64,000 bases of DNA from Pampus argenteus (taxonomy: Eukaryota > Chordata > Actinopteri > Scombriformes > Stromateidae), in contig CM072874.1 in assembly GCA_036937835.1 (NCBI GenBank), positions 13,902,001 to 13,966,000 on the forward strand. The letters are read 5' to 3'. Under the pieces are notes generated by a model, which saw only the letters and a program-made list of their open reading frames with translations, did not search any database and was not told where the DNA came from. The position numbers and the translations under genes were made by a program. Shown here piece by piece: positions 51,112 to 62,578 of the stretch (positions within the stretch are counted from its first letter, which is position 1; each line of letters starts with the position of its first letter).

Positions 51112-52227
51112 TCTAAATATTCTAAAATACTTTGTCTTGCAAAGTTATAAAACTGTAGTGTTGGAAATAATACATGTGCTGTTTCTGAAAACAGGCAGGT
51201 AGATAAGATGAAGGTCTGTCCAATCATTCATACACCGTTTTTCTCCTTCCGCTCCTGATTTTCTCAGCAGTTTGACACATTAGTGTCTGTCTTGCCAATG
51301 TGAGGGAGTGTACTAAATGGATGCAGGGTGAGAGCTTCATCATCACTGGCTGATGTCTGCTCCATCACGCACAAGTCAATAAGTATTTACCTGTGATGAA
51401 ATTAGCAATCACACTCACTTTTTCTGCCTCTTGTTATTCACACACACAAACACAACAAACTAGTAGTGAAGCGTGTTGGTCAACAGGGACTGAGAGTAGA
51501 GAACGCTACTCGTGCCTGATAGTGTGTTTTAGTCAATAACACAAACAGTCTAATGCAAGGTGTTGCCTGTGGTTCAATAAGTAAAGCACACAATGCATTG
51601 TGCTGCTGTACCTAATGGAAAATAGATTTCATTAAAATTAGTCCTTCAGTCATGACTTAAGACCTGCAAGTCATTGTGTGTGACAAAAAAAATAACACAT
51701 AATGTATTAATATTGAAGTGGTGTCCTACATATATATATAGAAACATGTGTGAGATAAAGAAGGGTTAGCTTTATTTTCCAAATTCAGGATATCTGTGAG
51801 CCTGTTCGAATCTCTATGCAAAGCTGAGGAACTGAACAAAGTCAGATATTTAGAATAATAATAATAAATGTAGAATCAAGTACAGCTTTGAGAAATCATT
51901 TTTAGCATAGGTTTTCACTCATCACATTTATATAAATTGAATAGTGTTCCTCTTTGTAATGCAACACATTAAGAACAAGTCAATGAACGTCTTAAGCTCC
52001 ACCCTTCACCGCTGTGGGTGTAGGGAGCGGGGGTGTTAAGTGCTGATGGGGTCGTACAGTACAACAGGCCTATTAGAGGAGAGTACTGAGGGGCCAGCAC
52101 CCCCAGACTCAACATCTTTAATATTGCATGTTGCACCGTGCTTCATCGCAGCCTCTGCTACGTTCCAAGCTTCACTTTTTGTGCGTGGAACATCTTTGCG
52201 TGTACAACTGTAGGTGCGCAAGTGTGT

Positions 52228-52347
52228 ATGGGTGTGTTTGGACAGACAGCCCCGTTTGTTGTGGCGATGGAGGAGGTATGCTGTAGGTTTGCCCGTTGTC
52301 GCAGGAGAACATCTTCTCTCACGCTAACACTGCCCCGATCTAAACTG
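52228..52347 (+). CDS. rapgef6: Weak candidate alternative first exon 1d
   Basis: Two in-frame ATGs (52228, weak context; 52267, strong context with G at -3 and +4) open a frame that meets a donor CTG|GTAAGA in phase 0, about 1 kb before the exon at 53385. From 52267 the peptide has 27 residues: MEEVCCRFARCRRRTSSL at the start and PRSKL at the end, to be followed by LPADLNKM. It is Cys- and Arg-rich. The surrounding 300 bases are richer in G+C and CpG than the intron around them, as for a small promoter. Without a homologue in memory, and with only a short frame, chance is a real alternative. Confidence 0.35.
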
Positions 52348-53384
52348 GTAAGACTTTGAGGGTTGACTTTCCTCTGGTGCAGACGTGGCACTAAGGCTGC
52401 TACATTTGTCCATCTGTCCAGTAATTGAGATGAAAACTCGCTGTCTCGTGTCTTTTTTTTTTTAACATTCTCAGTCTCTTGTTCTGTTTGCCGTGCCACA
52501 TTTGTAGTAATAGTTATTCATGCATCCTCATCTCTCCTGTATTTGGGCAGCAGAAGAGTGTAGTAGAGAACCTGTCCAAACATATGTTAACACATTTTGT
52601 GAGTAAAACCTTGAATTGTACTATAGTTGCCCTGTCTGGAGACAGTGGATAACGCTGTTGACTGACTGTTGACAACAGCTTTGTGTCCAGCTTTGTAGAG
52701 TTTCTGAATCATTCAGTGTTGCATCTGTCAGTCTACTAAGAAGCAGCAGATGATGGCTGTTCTCCGCTTTAGTAAGACCATGTCAGGTTTACAAAAATAA
52801 CTATTGTCAGTGTTTGTTACTTTGTTCATCAGCCCCCAAACTGGAGATGACATTGTGTTTCTTTGCTGGTGGTGCATTGTGAATGCAATACTTGTAACTG
52901 GCTGCACACATATAATTATTTTTAAAAAAGTGATTCTGAGGTTCAGTCCTCAACGTGTTTCTGTCTCTCTGGTGCTGAAAATTTGCACTTAGCATTTTGG
53001 ATTTTGAAAACGGGTGATAACAGAATGGATTTTGTGTGTATTGATATTCCAATTTTGACTGCTGAAATTAAACAACCTGACTGCAATCAACATATTTAGT
53101 TGACTGTTTCATTGTTTTGTTAAGGTCACTCCAAAAATATGCAACTCTCCTCTGTCTATCGGAAATCACATCAACTCTAACCCTAATTTACAGCCACCTG
53201 CAGTGTCTTTACCTCCATCCTATATGTTATAAAGTGTAAAGTATCAGTGTCAAATCAGCTTTGGCTTTCAGGCTGATGAAAATGCTGTGTGTGTATGTGT
53301 ATGTGTGTGTTTGCCTCTGTTGAACTCTCTTTTTCTCTGTCTCTCTCTGTCTCTCTCTGTCTCTCTGACTTCCTGTCTAAACAG

Positions 53385-53516
53385 CTTCCTGCTGACCTCA
53401 ATAAAATGCACCTAACAGACCACGCCCATCAGCAGGTGATGCACATGCCTCCCAGCCAGTCAGGATGCAGCATCGCCAGCGACTCGGGGAGCAGCAGCCT
53501 GTCAGATATTTACCAG
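53385..53516 (+). CDS. rapgef6: RAPGEF6-type exon: Ser-rich linker (LPAD exon)
   Basis: This 132 nt exon (44 codons, phase 0 at both ends) follows CCTGTCTAAACAG and ends TACCAG|GTGGGT. It encodes [35 protein letters not shown], then SSSLSDIYQ. LPADLxKMHL and [20 protein letters not shown] match RAPGEF6; RAPGEF2 has LPADFTKLHL and SGCSITSDSG. The Ser-rich block is a plausible phosphorylation region between the two cNMP-like domains. Alternative first exons in this gene family join at this acceptor. Confidence 0.93.
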
Positions 53517-56500
53517 GTGGGTTCCTCATTTCTTGTTTATATGAGTATCCTCTTTTAAGATGTTGTTTTATGTTTATGTTCAGTTTTCTAGACCACACTT
53601 TAATCTGACAGACTCTTCTTCAAGACATTCTGTATATAATTTGGGGGGTTATACCAAAGAGGGACAACATAAAATCATGACATATTGATGATCTCCTGTA
53701 CTATGAAACCTCTTTCTAAGTTAACTGTCAAGGTTCTTCTTTCTTTTCCCCCTGTTTTACATATTTTTAAGTGGGATTTCATATTAAGACATTCATTCAA
53801 TACCTGCATAATCTAAAATGTAGAGAATCTCAGCTATAGAACTATAAATATTCATCAGTCTTACAGTTTAGCTTTTACTGTCAATGTAAAAGAAAGAAAA
53901 GTTTTGATGAATGAAAACAGAAGCTCCTCTCTTGCCTGCCACCATTATTACATTATTAATGTATATTAATGAAATCTGTCCAATCTAGTGACAACCCCTC
54001 TGTTTACTGATGCTGGAGTCTCTCCAGCTTCATATATATCTGTCACCCTCTACCCTCCCTCCTTGTAATCCTTAGTATGTTGCTAATTATCCTGGTGATC
54101 CATCCTCTCTGCACTTCCTGCTGCGGAGGAAAGGTCATATGCAGGAAATTAACCTAACCTTTGAAGCTCTGTCTATACGTGTGCTACGCGTATAGGAAAC
54201 ATTTGAAACTTTTGATTGTCTCCTTTTTAAGTAAATGCATTGATTTTAATTTTAAATTTTTTTCTTAGTGTCATTTCTTTGACCCATTATCCAGGAAGCA
54301 TCTTTCACTCTTCCATTCATTGCAATAACAACATGGGGTAAAATGTTAAATGCAAAAGTATTATTGCCATAATATTTTACTCTGCTCCTGTATGGGATTC
54401 ACCTTTACGTGACATTTCTGAGCATTCAATAGCTCAATGTGCTTTGGAATTAAATGCCTCTCTTGAGTGTCGGGTATTTTAATGCCTGCAAATTAATAAA
54501 CCCCATAAAGGGTACATGACAAGCCTGTCATCTCGTCATTTTAATCCCTGAGCTCACCTTATCTCCCCTCTTTACGCAGAAAGTTGTAATAATTCTGAAA
54601 ACCTTTTAAATATTACCTCTCAGCCTTGACTCTTATCTACAGGGTGCAGAAATATTTTAGTTTGCTGCTCAATTTCACAATCTACATGCCATGTTCTGCA
54701 TATACGTTTGTGTGTGTGTTGGAGGGGGGGGTCTTTTGACATCAACTTGTTAGCGTTGTTAGCATTCATCAGTGGAACCTGTGAAGGCCTTTAGCTACAA
54801 CCTAATGAGCTAGTTACATGTTTATGAGCTGCTATGATCAATGGCCTCTGCTGGCAGTAAAACCAACGAGCGGGTTAGTTTCAGTGAGTAATGTTAACAA
54901 TGCTAATGTGCTGAACTTTGGAGTGCCGGTATATTATAGATGTTATTTTATCCTTTTTTATTAGTCAAGGATGAGAAATACCAACCACAAAATTATATAC
55001 ATTTATAATTTTGCTACCACAAGGCTACTTTGGAGTCTGCGATCTCTTTTCAAAATATATATTATGATTAGATTGTACATTACATGGTTTCTGCCTTACT
55101 TTATTATTATTGCCTTAAGCGAATTATAATCCAAACATTAATGTGCATGTAAACATAGGCATTGGCTACGTTATCATACACACTCATATCAGCATAATTT
55201 CACAAAGTCACCTGTTCTCTCAGTAGAAAAAAGACTAAGCAAGCTCACTGCCTGCAAGCGTTTGCAGATTGATGTAAGTCAGGTCAACCTGGGTCAGACG
55301 TTTAACACGGAGACCTGATCTCTTCATCCTGAGATTAGATATTTATCACACGGATCTGATCCCATCAGCTTGTCACTGACCCGGCCCTGTGTTTGTTTAC
55401 AGCTGTCTTAAAGCGTTGATCCACCAGTCAGTCATGATCCTAAACTGTCAAAGCAAAGCAAATCATTCATTTTACTCTGTCTTCCAAAGTTCTCAACTCT
55501 TTCTTCTCTTCCTGTCCTCATTTCTCTTGTTTTTCCCTTGTGCTGTTTCCTTCCTTTAGATCCCTCTCGAATCAGTCATCCTCTATTCTTCTATTATTCT
55601 CTATCCCTCCACATCACATTCCTTTCTTTGGTTCTTTTCTTTCATCTTTTGGCTTCTTTAGACCCTGAACTATTTTTCTCTTTTCTGTCTCTGTTACTAT
55701 TCTGTCACAGTAATGTCAAATGTGGCGGTGGATAGAAACCAAGGCTGATGCGATGTCCCTCCTCTCAGTCCTCTGGGCTCAGACTTCATGGAAGTCAGAC
55801 TGAAAGGGCAAATTGAATGAACTGTACTGTCCAAAAAAAAAAGAAATGGCAGTGGTTGAGAAGGAGAAAAAGTGAGGATATAGCAAGATGTCATTGTTTT
55901 AGGATTGTATTACTGTTTTACCACTGCTATAATGCCCCCAAGGTAAAATTGAAGGTCATTTTTCTGCAAGAATGTAACTGCCTCCATAACAGTCACAGTG
56001 TGACAACGGTGTTGGTGTTTGGGTGATCTGTATTGACTAAAAAGTACAGATACACCTTTGGCCTTTGTCTTGTTTGCTGGCCTGATGATAACGTGAGACA
56101 AATTTTCTCCAAGAAGCAATATATCAGAGGTGGCAGAAGCAACAGCAAAAGAAAAATAACAACTACGACTTGGACATTTCTTATCTTTCGTCAGTCTTTT
56201 AGTTGTACAGTTCCTGGCAGAAAGGATTCAATTTATTAAGTCATTACACGTCTTTCTGTCTTCATAATGTTAGTCATTAGTTATTGGTGCCATGACAAAA
56301 TAACTTAAGCCAAGGAAATAAAATTAGGCTTCAGTCTTTATGGAGGGAAGGATTTTCATTTTGACTCATCTATTAGGCCAAATTAAATGCATCTGGTGCA
56401 AAGCAGAACTGAGCAGCTGGTATGTTTGGTTTTTTTTAAAGTCCTCTAAATAGCTTGTCCAACCTAATTTATGAAAACAAGAGTAGACCTGCGTCTGAAA

Positions 56501-57572
56501 TCGGGATGGACTGTTAGCTTAATCTCCTTGCCTCGTAGAAACCTTTAAAACCTTTTGGATATCAACCAAATCTCTGTAGAAGTCAAGAGCTTGATTGCAT
56601 TGTTGATTAGGTAGTCTGTCCTGCAACAGCTAGTATATTCCAACCAAATCTTCTCTACTCTACTCAGTCATATACTAGCAGTATGTAGGTACATTAGGTA
56701 CATGGTGATACTTGACAAGGTACAGGACTTCCTGTGGTCCTCTTGCAAAGGCATCATATCTCGGGGTAGGTTCCTAGCAGTCTTTATCAACAATTCTTTG
56801 CCCTCGTGAAACCTAAAACATAGATTTACAGTACAGTTTCTAACCTTGTATTCACTGCATTACCATTGTATCCCCCACGCACCCTTGTCTTCAGTAAAGA
56901 GATCTCTTCACAAAAAGGAATTAAATAAATAAATGAAGATTAATCTGAAAAGAGACAAAGATGAAAATCAGCTTTATTTTGCTAAACAATTCTCTTTGTT
57001 GTTAGGCCTACCTGTATGAGCCAACAGATGTCAATGCAGTGCTGCCACCACCACTACAGAGCTCTTCTTTTCACCTCTAGTTTGATGGTTTAATTCCCAG
57101 CTGGCCCTATAGCCCTTATGCCCCCTAAAACCATACCCTGCCAACCATCTGTCTGCACTGCACGGGGGAGATATGGGGGGCGAAATTAAATATTACTGCT
57201 GGATTTAAATATTTGGCAGTTCTACTCTACCCCCAGTTTTGGGTTTGGTGTCAGAGTTTTAGCTCGAGGATCACAGGTATGGCTGCTTATTCCAAGGTTA
57301 CTCTTCAGGTTTTGTGTGGATGAAGCGTCACTGAAAACCCTCATAAAATAAATGGAGAAAGAGAATAGAGCTGTAAAGTTAGAGGAGGTATTTGATTGCT
57401 TCAGGTTTTTACAAAATATGATGTGATTGAGTCATTACATTTTTATTAAAATCCATAAAATGCAGTTCCTTTCTTCCTTCCTTCCTTCCTTCCTTCTTTA
57501 CTGTCTTATTTCCTGTCTTCACTCCTCATACTGTAACCAACCACTGTGCTGTGTCCATTGTCTTCCCTCCAG
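53517..57572 (+). other. rapgef6: Intron, 4.1 kb
   Basis: Mostly AT-rich unique-looking sequence with a pyrimidine-rich tract (about 55490-55700) and a CTTC tetranucleotide array (57466-57497) close to the acceptor. A compact stretch near 55255-55420 carries nuclear-receptor-like and forkhead-like motifs. No exon was recognised. Confidence 0.75.
57466..57497 (+). repeat. (CTTC)n tetranucleotide array
   Basis: About seven TTCC units, 75 bp before a splice acceptor, adding to its pyrimidine-rich context. Confidence 0.9.
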
Positions 57573-57753
57573 GCCACGGAGAGTGAGCTGGGTGATGTGG
57601 ATCTGTCCGGACTTCCAGAGGCTGCAGTGGACAGTGAGGAAGAGGAAGAGGAAGATGAGGACCTTGAGAGAGCTTCTGACACTCTTCTGGGCCGAGACCT
57701 GGTTCGAGAGTGTCTTGAAAAAGACCCAGCCGACCGCAACGATGATGACATCG
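57573..57753 (+). CDS. rapgef6: RAPGEF6-type exon: acidic linker
   Basis: This 181 nt exon follows TCTTCCCTCCAG and ends ATCG|GTCAGT in phase 1. It encodes [20 protein letters not shown], a run of acidic residues ([12 protein letters not shown]), [20 protein letters not shown], then [13 protein letters not shown] and [14 protein letters not shown] are RAPGEF6 forms; RAPGEF2 has GDMDL and SRDIVRDCLEKDP. The acidic run is a GAR/GAA repeat in DNA and is longer than I recall for mammals, so its length may vary between species. [10 protein letters not shown] starts the helical lead-in to the second cNMP-like domain. Confidence 0.95.
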
Positions 57754-59548
57754 GTCAGTATCTGCTCCTCTTAACCGAGTCTCTTATTCTCACGTTTTCC
57801 TTACTTTTAGTGTTATTTCAATCAAAAAACAAACTTCAAATTGCATGAAAATAGAATTTCTTGCTTGTCTAGAATGACATGCACTTGCACTTGAATGCAG
57901 GTCACTTTTCTCTTTGTTGGACTCAGGCACTCTGGATTGCTGTTTTTAGACTGCATGTCCATGAGATACAGCCTTCACCGACAGCATCTATCATTCAGTG
58001 AGCACACACAGAGGAGATAAAAATGCCCCTCTCACAAAAAGACCCCTTGCAGTGGTCTCTAAATACCAGTGCCCTTCCAGTGTATTTTTAAGCATGCAAT
58101 CAGAGAGACGACTTCATTAGCGAAACCCGGTGGGGTCCTGGAGGAGAAGGTGACCACATCAGACAGCTGAGAGAAGTTGTAAAGGCACAGCCTGCTGTGT
58201 GCCGGCTGGAAGGCTGGCCTTCTCATGGCCTTCAGCACTAACTGGTTACACTCACAGTTCATTCAGAGGAAAGAGTGAGAGGGAAGAAGGGAGGGGAGAG
58301 CGTTTCTAACCTTAGTTCAACCCTGGCTCACATCCTATTTAAATACATACATTAATACATGTTATCTTTTTTTATAAATCTCACTTTAGTTCAGTTTTGC
58401 AAATTTGAAATGTTTGATTCAACACCAGTGGAAACTAATAATGTATTTAGAGTCTTTCCCCAATAAATTGTCATTTGTCAATTGATATTTTCAGCTGGCT
58501 TTCAAATGTGTAAATGTTTAATGTTTTAGCAAATCTACAGCAATTCATTCAGCAAGTAATGTGATACATCCCCATCAGGATTACAGCCTGATCAGTGATA
58601 TACAGTAGATGTCTTTACTGGCTGAGTAAAACATTGCACTGAAACATTATTGGTTGATATTGCTAGTTCACTGTAGTCATACTTGAGCTCTTAGATAAGA
58701 AGTGTTTAATTTTAAATATATAACCTTGTCTAGTGTAGCTTTAATCTTCTTAGCTCACCAGATTGATGATTTATTTTGTCAGGAAAGATTCCACTAATAG
58801 TAATCAATACATACTAAATAAATTCTAAACTTTCTGTTTTTTTTTTGTTATCTGACATGTCCTAGTCATCTAGTGAATCTACTGAAAATACAGTGACTGT
58901 TTGACCCAAAACCAAAAGAAAAAAGGAAAGAAACGGAGATGAAATGAATGAGGCGATAAGCAGGAGGGGAAATGAAAGGAAGTTACTGATTCGGGCTGCA
59001 CAGTGTGCAGGTTGGAGCTAGGTCGCTTTGTTCCCAGCCACAGTGCAGAGGAGGCAGACAGAAGATCAGTAGGCAAGAAACAGGGTGTTAAAGTTTCTCA
59101 GTAGGCATGAAAATTTTAAGCACTGACCAAGACCATTATTTAGTTTTTTAAAATATGGTCATTAGTTTGGAGTAAATAGATGACAGCTGTTGAGATGTAC
59201 AATTATCTGCCTTTACCATCATATATAATAAAGTACAGTAAAAGCAAAGCCTAAAAGATTTATGACAACAGTTTTCCATTGTACTTGAACTGATGTATGT
59301 GTGTGTAATGTTTGCTTGCAGTAGGGACCATTTAAAAGTCCATAGTTTGTTTCAGAAATGCTGCCACCGTGAGGAGAAAAATCAATGAATATTTTACCTG
59401 CACACTTGAGAAGCGTTGCTGTGGATGCACAAGTCATGTCGATACATGCTCTTTTAATGTTTCACAGAGGCTTAGATTGTTTCCCCCTCTATTCAGTAGC
59501 GTTTCTCTCTTCTAACATTTGTCCTCCTTCCTTTCTTGTGCCGAACAG
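57754..59548 (+). other. rapgef6: Intron, 1.8 kb
   Basis: No repeats of note. A 200-base mixed-composition stretch (about 58060-58260) differs from its AT-rich flanks but has no recognised function. Ends CTTGTGCCGAACAG. Confidence 0.8.
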
Positions 59549-59685
59549 AGCAACTACTGGAGTTCATGCACCAGCTGCCTGCCTTCGCCAACATGACCAT
59601 GTCCGTGCGGAGGGATTTGTGTAGCGTCATGGTGTTTGAGGTGGTGGAGCAGGCTGCCACAGTTGTGCTGCACGACAAACAGGAG
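59549..59685 (+). CDS. rapgef6: RAPGEF6-type exon: start of second cNMP-binding-like domain
   Basis: This 137 nt exon completes a Glu codon and ends CAGGAG|GTAGGA in phase 0. It encodes [35 protein letters not shown], then [30 protein letters not shown] is essentially invariant in PDZ-GEFs. MxFEVVEQA is the RAPGEF6 form; RAPGEF2 has MVFAVVERA. HDKQE replaces the usual E/N-D-G-x-E turn. The domain is the N-terminal helices and first strands of the better-conserved cNMP-like fold. Confidence 0.95.
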
Positions 59686-61585
59686 GTAGGAATGGACTAA
59701 TAACACTAACAGAGCAGAAGTGAGTAGCAGTTACTGTGGACCACATAAAAATCTTTGAAAGTCTTGATGTTCTTATTTCATGTCTTTCAGAAGTATTAAA
59801 AACATTTTTTTCTTTATTGTAATTAGAAATATTTTTATGTTACCAACCTCTTGTCTCAATTAAATTAATTACAGAGTTATTACAACATGCAAAATATGTC
59901 TTAATGTTCTTCATTAACACAATTACACTGAATTCCCATAACAGTTAAATTCATGTTTATTTTTCTTCAGTCAGAAACAAGATGTGTTTGCTTGCTTGTT
60001 TATTCTTAATTGGATTGTTAATATAATTACAGTTAAAACATTTTACATTTGCAAAACAGTGTAACCTTCCAAAAAACACACACAAACGCACTCAAACATG
60101 AAGTAGGCCAGACACACATAATACAGAGACATAAAGGAAAGATATGCAAAAAAAAAACACAAGCACAGAAATACACACAGATGCTGAGATTAAAAAAAAA
60201 CAAAAAACACACTGGTTGTTTTCATGTGCACGAATGCATCATCTTCCGGTGTATCCAAAGTTAATTCACATACAGAAACTGATATGTGCAAAGTCGCTGC
60301 AGAGCGAAAGCCTCGTCAATCACTTGGTCTGCTACGTAGCTAATTAATTAAGTTACATGCCTGAGAAGCGGACGCTCTGTCATGGCTGTTTGGCTACACA
60401 CAGTACCATTAGAGCCGGCAGGGTGATAAATGGCAAGGAACTGCCAGCCACCAAGCTCAGAAAGGACGGGAATCTGCATCAGTGAGACAAAAGCATGCGC
60501 GCACACATTTGTGAAAAGTATACATGAATAGGCATGTGTGTATGTGTTTCCATACAGGCAGGTGATAGACAGCTCTCCTTCACTCTGTCTGTCTCTCTGT
60601 GGACTCGTATTGAAGGTCAAAGAATAGCACTTGTCTCTTGCTCCGCTGAGTGACTGAGAGGGAAAGGAAAATAAAAACGAGTCGAAAGTGGTCTAACAGA
60701 AGTAAAAAGGGCGGTAAAGTGCTTCAGAGGACAGAAAGGCAGACAGTGAAAGAAGATGAACGCGACGAGAGACCGTCATAGTTATAGTGAGGAGTGCAAC
60801 CAGCAAGTTTCTTTACTTGACATTTTATTTGAAAAATAAGAGCTTGACAAGTAATTTTTTAATTCAACCCTATGAAATGTGTTAAATGTATGCAAACTTT
60901 ATTAAAAAATCTGCTCAAAGACTTTTGTATAATATATCTGTGGTCGGTTTGCTTACCTTACTTTTTTAATCATTGCTGAGAAATATGGATAAGTGGAAGG
61001 CTGACTGGAAGAAAGAGAAACTGATGGAGAGAGAGTGTGAGAAGAGTTGGAGATTTTCAGGGAGAGAAACAGTGAGAGAATGAAAAGCCAGTGAGGAAGA
61101 AATATCACAGGGCTCACCCTCTCACGCTCACACTTGGGGTGACTGGCTTGTTAAAATATGCCTGCCAACTCAAAAGCCACCGCCAGAGACACAATATCTC
61201 TTCACCACCATACTCATACCTTATACAACGCACATTATGCTCACAATATACCAAGTGTCAGCCATTTAACAGTCATTCTTGTGTTGCATTATAGGCCTGT
61301 TGCTATAATATTTCATTATCCTTTCAGTTATCCTGTTCAGACATATCAGAGGTATTACACTACAGCGATATCCAGTGTGCTCTTTGAAATCTAATGATAT
61401 AAGGTGAAACTGTGCCAACTTCTGTTTCATGATAAGTCTTAACATGTTATGTGCACATAGATGTATATTGTATATGGATTGAAAAGATCTGCAAGTATTG
61501 GTAGTAGATCTTCTGCAGACCAAAACCGTTTGATGTTATATGTTTGATGATCTGAATGATGTCGACTGTGTGCACCTGTCTGCAG
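59686..61585 (+). other. rapgef6: Intron, 1.9 kb
   Basis: AT-rich with short CA-containing and A-run segments near 60060-60220 and a purine-rich patch near 60640-60780. No exon or element was recognised. Ends CACCTGTCTGCAG. Confidence 0.8.
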
Positions 61586-61744
61586 CTGGACCTCTGGTAT
61601 GTTATTTTAAATGGGGCAGTGGAGATCAGCCACCCAGAGGGAAGAGTGGAGACTCTCTGTATGGGCAACAGTTTTGGCATCTCACCCTCACTGGACAAAC
61701 AATACATGAACGGAGAAGTTCGTACCAAGGGGGACGACTGCCAG
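61586..61744 (+). CDS. rapgef6: RAPGEF6-type exon: core of second cNMP-binding-like domain
   Basis: This 159 nt exon (53 codons, phase 0 at both ends) ends TGCCAG|GTAAAG. It encodes [40 protein letters not shown], then [13 protein letters not shown]. WYVILNGxVEISHPxGxVE and LDKQYMxG are RAPGEF6 forms. Where true cAMP-binding domains have FGE-(L/I)-A-L and a later Arg-Ala-Ala, this exon has FGISPSL and no matching Arg. That fits the known view that PDZ-GEFs lack a standard cyclic-nucleotide pocket. Two positions differ from the forms I recall in both mammalian paralogues: Leu for Ser in LDSW and Gly for Val in RTKVDD. Confidence 0.95.
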
Positions 61745-62425
61745 GTAAAGCAGACAAAATCTGCTTACATTTACAGCCTCAATATGATTGTTAATAAAGT
61801 TGTAGTTGTAGTACTGACTTTCTTACCACAACAGTTGTGCATTGATTATTACAACTAACTGATTGGGATAATCATGATTTATGATATATATATAATGAAT
61901 TGTGTTATGAACCCAATATAGTGCTGAGACATGATGCATTAGTTAACAAAGGTAAAAGAAGGCAAGCATCAACAAGCTGTCTGACCACACTGCCCAGTTC
62001 CTTCACTGTGCTCAACATTTCCTGTCTTTTAGATACACAGACAGTTGCAGAGGGAGGTCGTGGTGTGGAAAATGCAGAAATCGATGATTTAGTCAAGAGA
62101 AGTACAGCGAGAGTCTTGCCGCTTTCTCTTTAGCGTGATATACAGGGAAATCAGTTTAGCTACAGCTTTAAATCATAGAGAAAAATGGCTAGTTAATAAG
62201 AGCATTTTGGACCATTATAGGTACTTATTTTGAGCTTTGTTTACTGTTTGGTTTGGTTAAGTGTCAGAAATAGTGTTGTTCCTTCATCCGTCTATCCCTC
62301 CTATGCCTCTCTCAGCCCGCCGTCATGCTTCTTCTGTGTTATTGTTTGAGTACCCGACTGTGGTGCAGAACAATGTTGTGCCCTACTACAAGCTCACCCT
62401 CTGTCCCCATATCATCTTCGACCAG
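61745..62425 (+). other. rapgef6: Intron, 681 bp
   Basis: Begins GTAAAG and ends ATCATCTTCGACCAG. The last 165 bases happen to be open in the frame of the next exon but have no family match. Confidence 0.8.
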
Positions 62426-62578
62426 TTCGTCTGCATCGCTCAGGAAGACTACTGGCGCATCCTCAACCATGTGGAGAAGAACACACACAAGGTAGAGGAG
62501 GAGGGGGAGATTGTGATGGTGAAGGAGCACCGTGAACTTGACCGCAGCGGAACCAGGAAGGGACATATTGTCATCAAG
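62426..62578 (+). CDS. rapgef6: RAPGEF6-type exon: end of second cNMP-like domain and start of RasGEF-N
   Basis: This 153 nt exon (51 codons, phase 0 at both ends) ends ATCAAG|GTTAGT. It encodes [40 protein letters not shown], then [31 protein letters not shown] and LDRSGTRKG are RAPGEF6 forms; RAPGEF2 has DYCRILNQVEKNMQKV and [19 protein letters not shown] is RAPGEF2-like at the Lys. The exon closes the second cNMP-like fold and leads into the RasGEF N-terminal (REM) region. In the intact protein, the PDZ, Ras-association and CDC25-type catalytic domains that activate Rap1/Rap2 follow this. None of those is in the window. Confidence 0.96.

Larger units (their letters stand above)
36779..53384 (+). 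other. rapgef6: 30 kb intron, 3' part
   Basis: Contains TG/CA arrays (36842, 42376, 43131, 46977), TC arrays (46624-47104), a G-run at 42393-42404, a purine tract (38570-38800), pyrimidine tracts (39770-40040, 45780-45900) and a MITE-like element at 50815-51111. A candidate first exon lies at 52228-52347. It ends in repeated CTCTCTGT units then CCTGTCTAAACAG. Two stretches of mixed, non-repetitive composition, near 38440-38540 and 40540-40760, could be conserved elements. No other exon was recognised. Confidence 0.65.

Noticed and set aside
62261..62425. Open frame running into the exon at 62426, as a longer exon or retained intron
   Set aside because: Family proteins join DDCQ directly to FVCIA. 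The extra residues have no match, and a proper acceptor ends at 62425.
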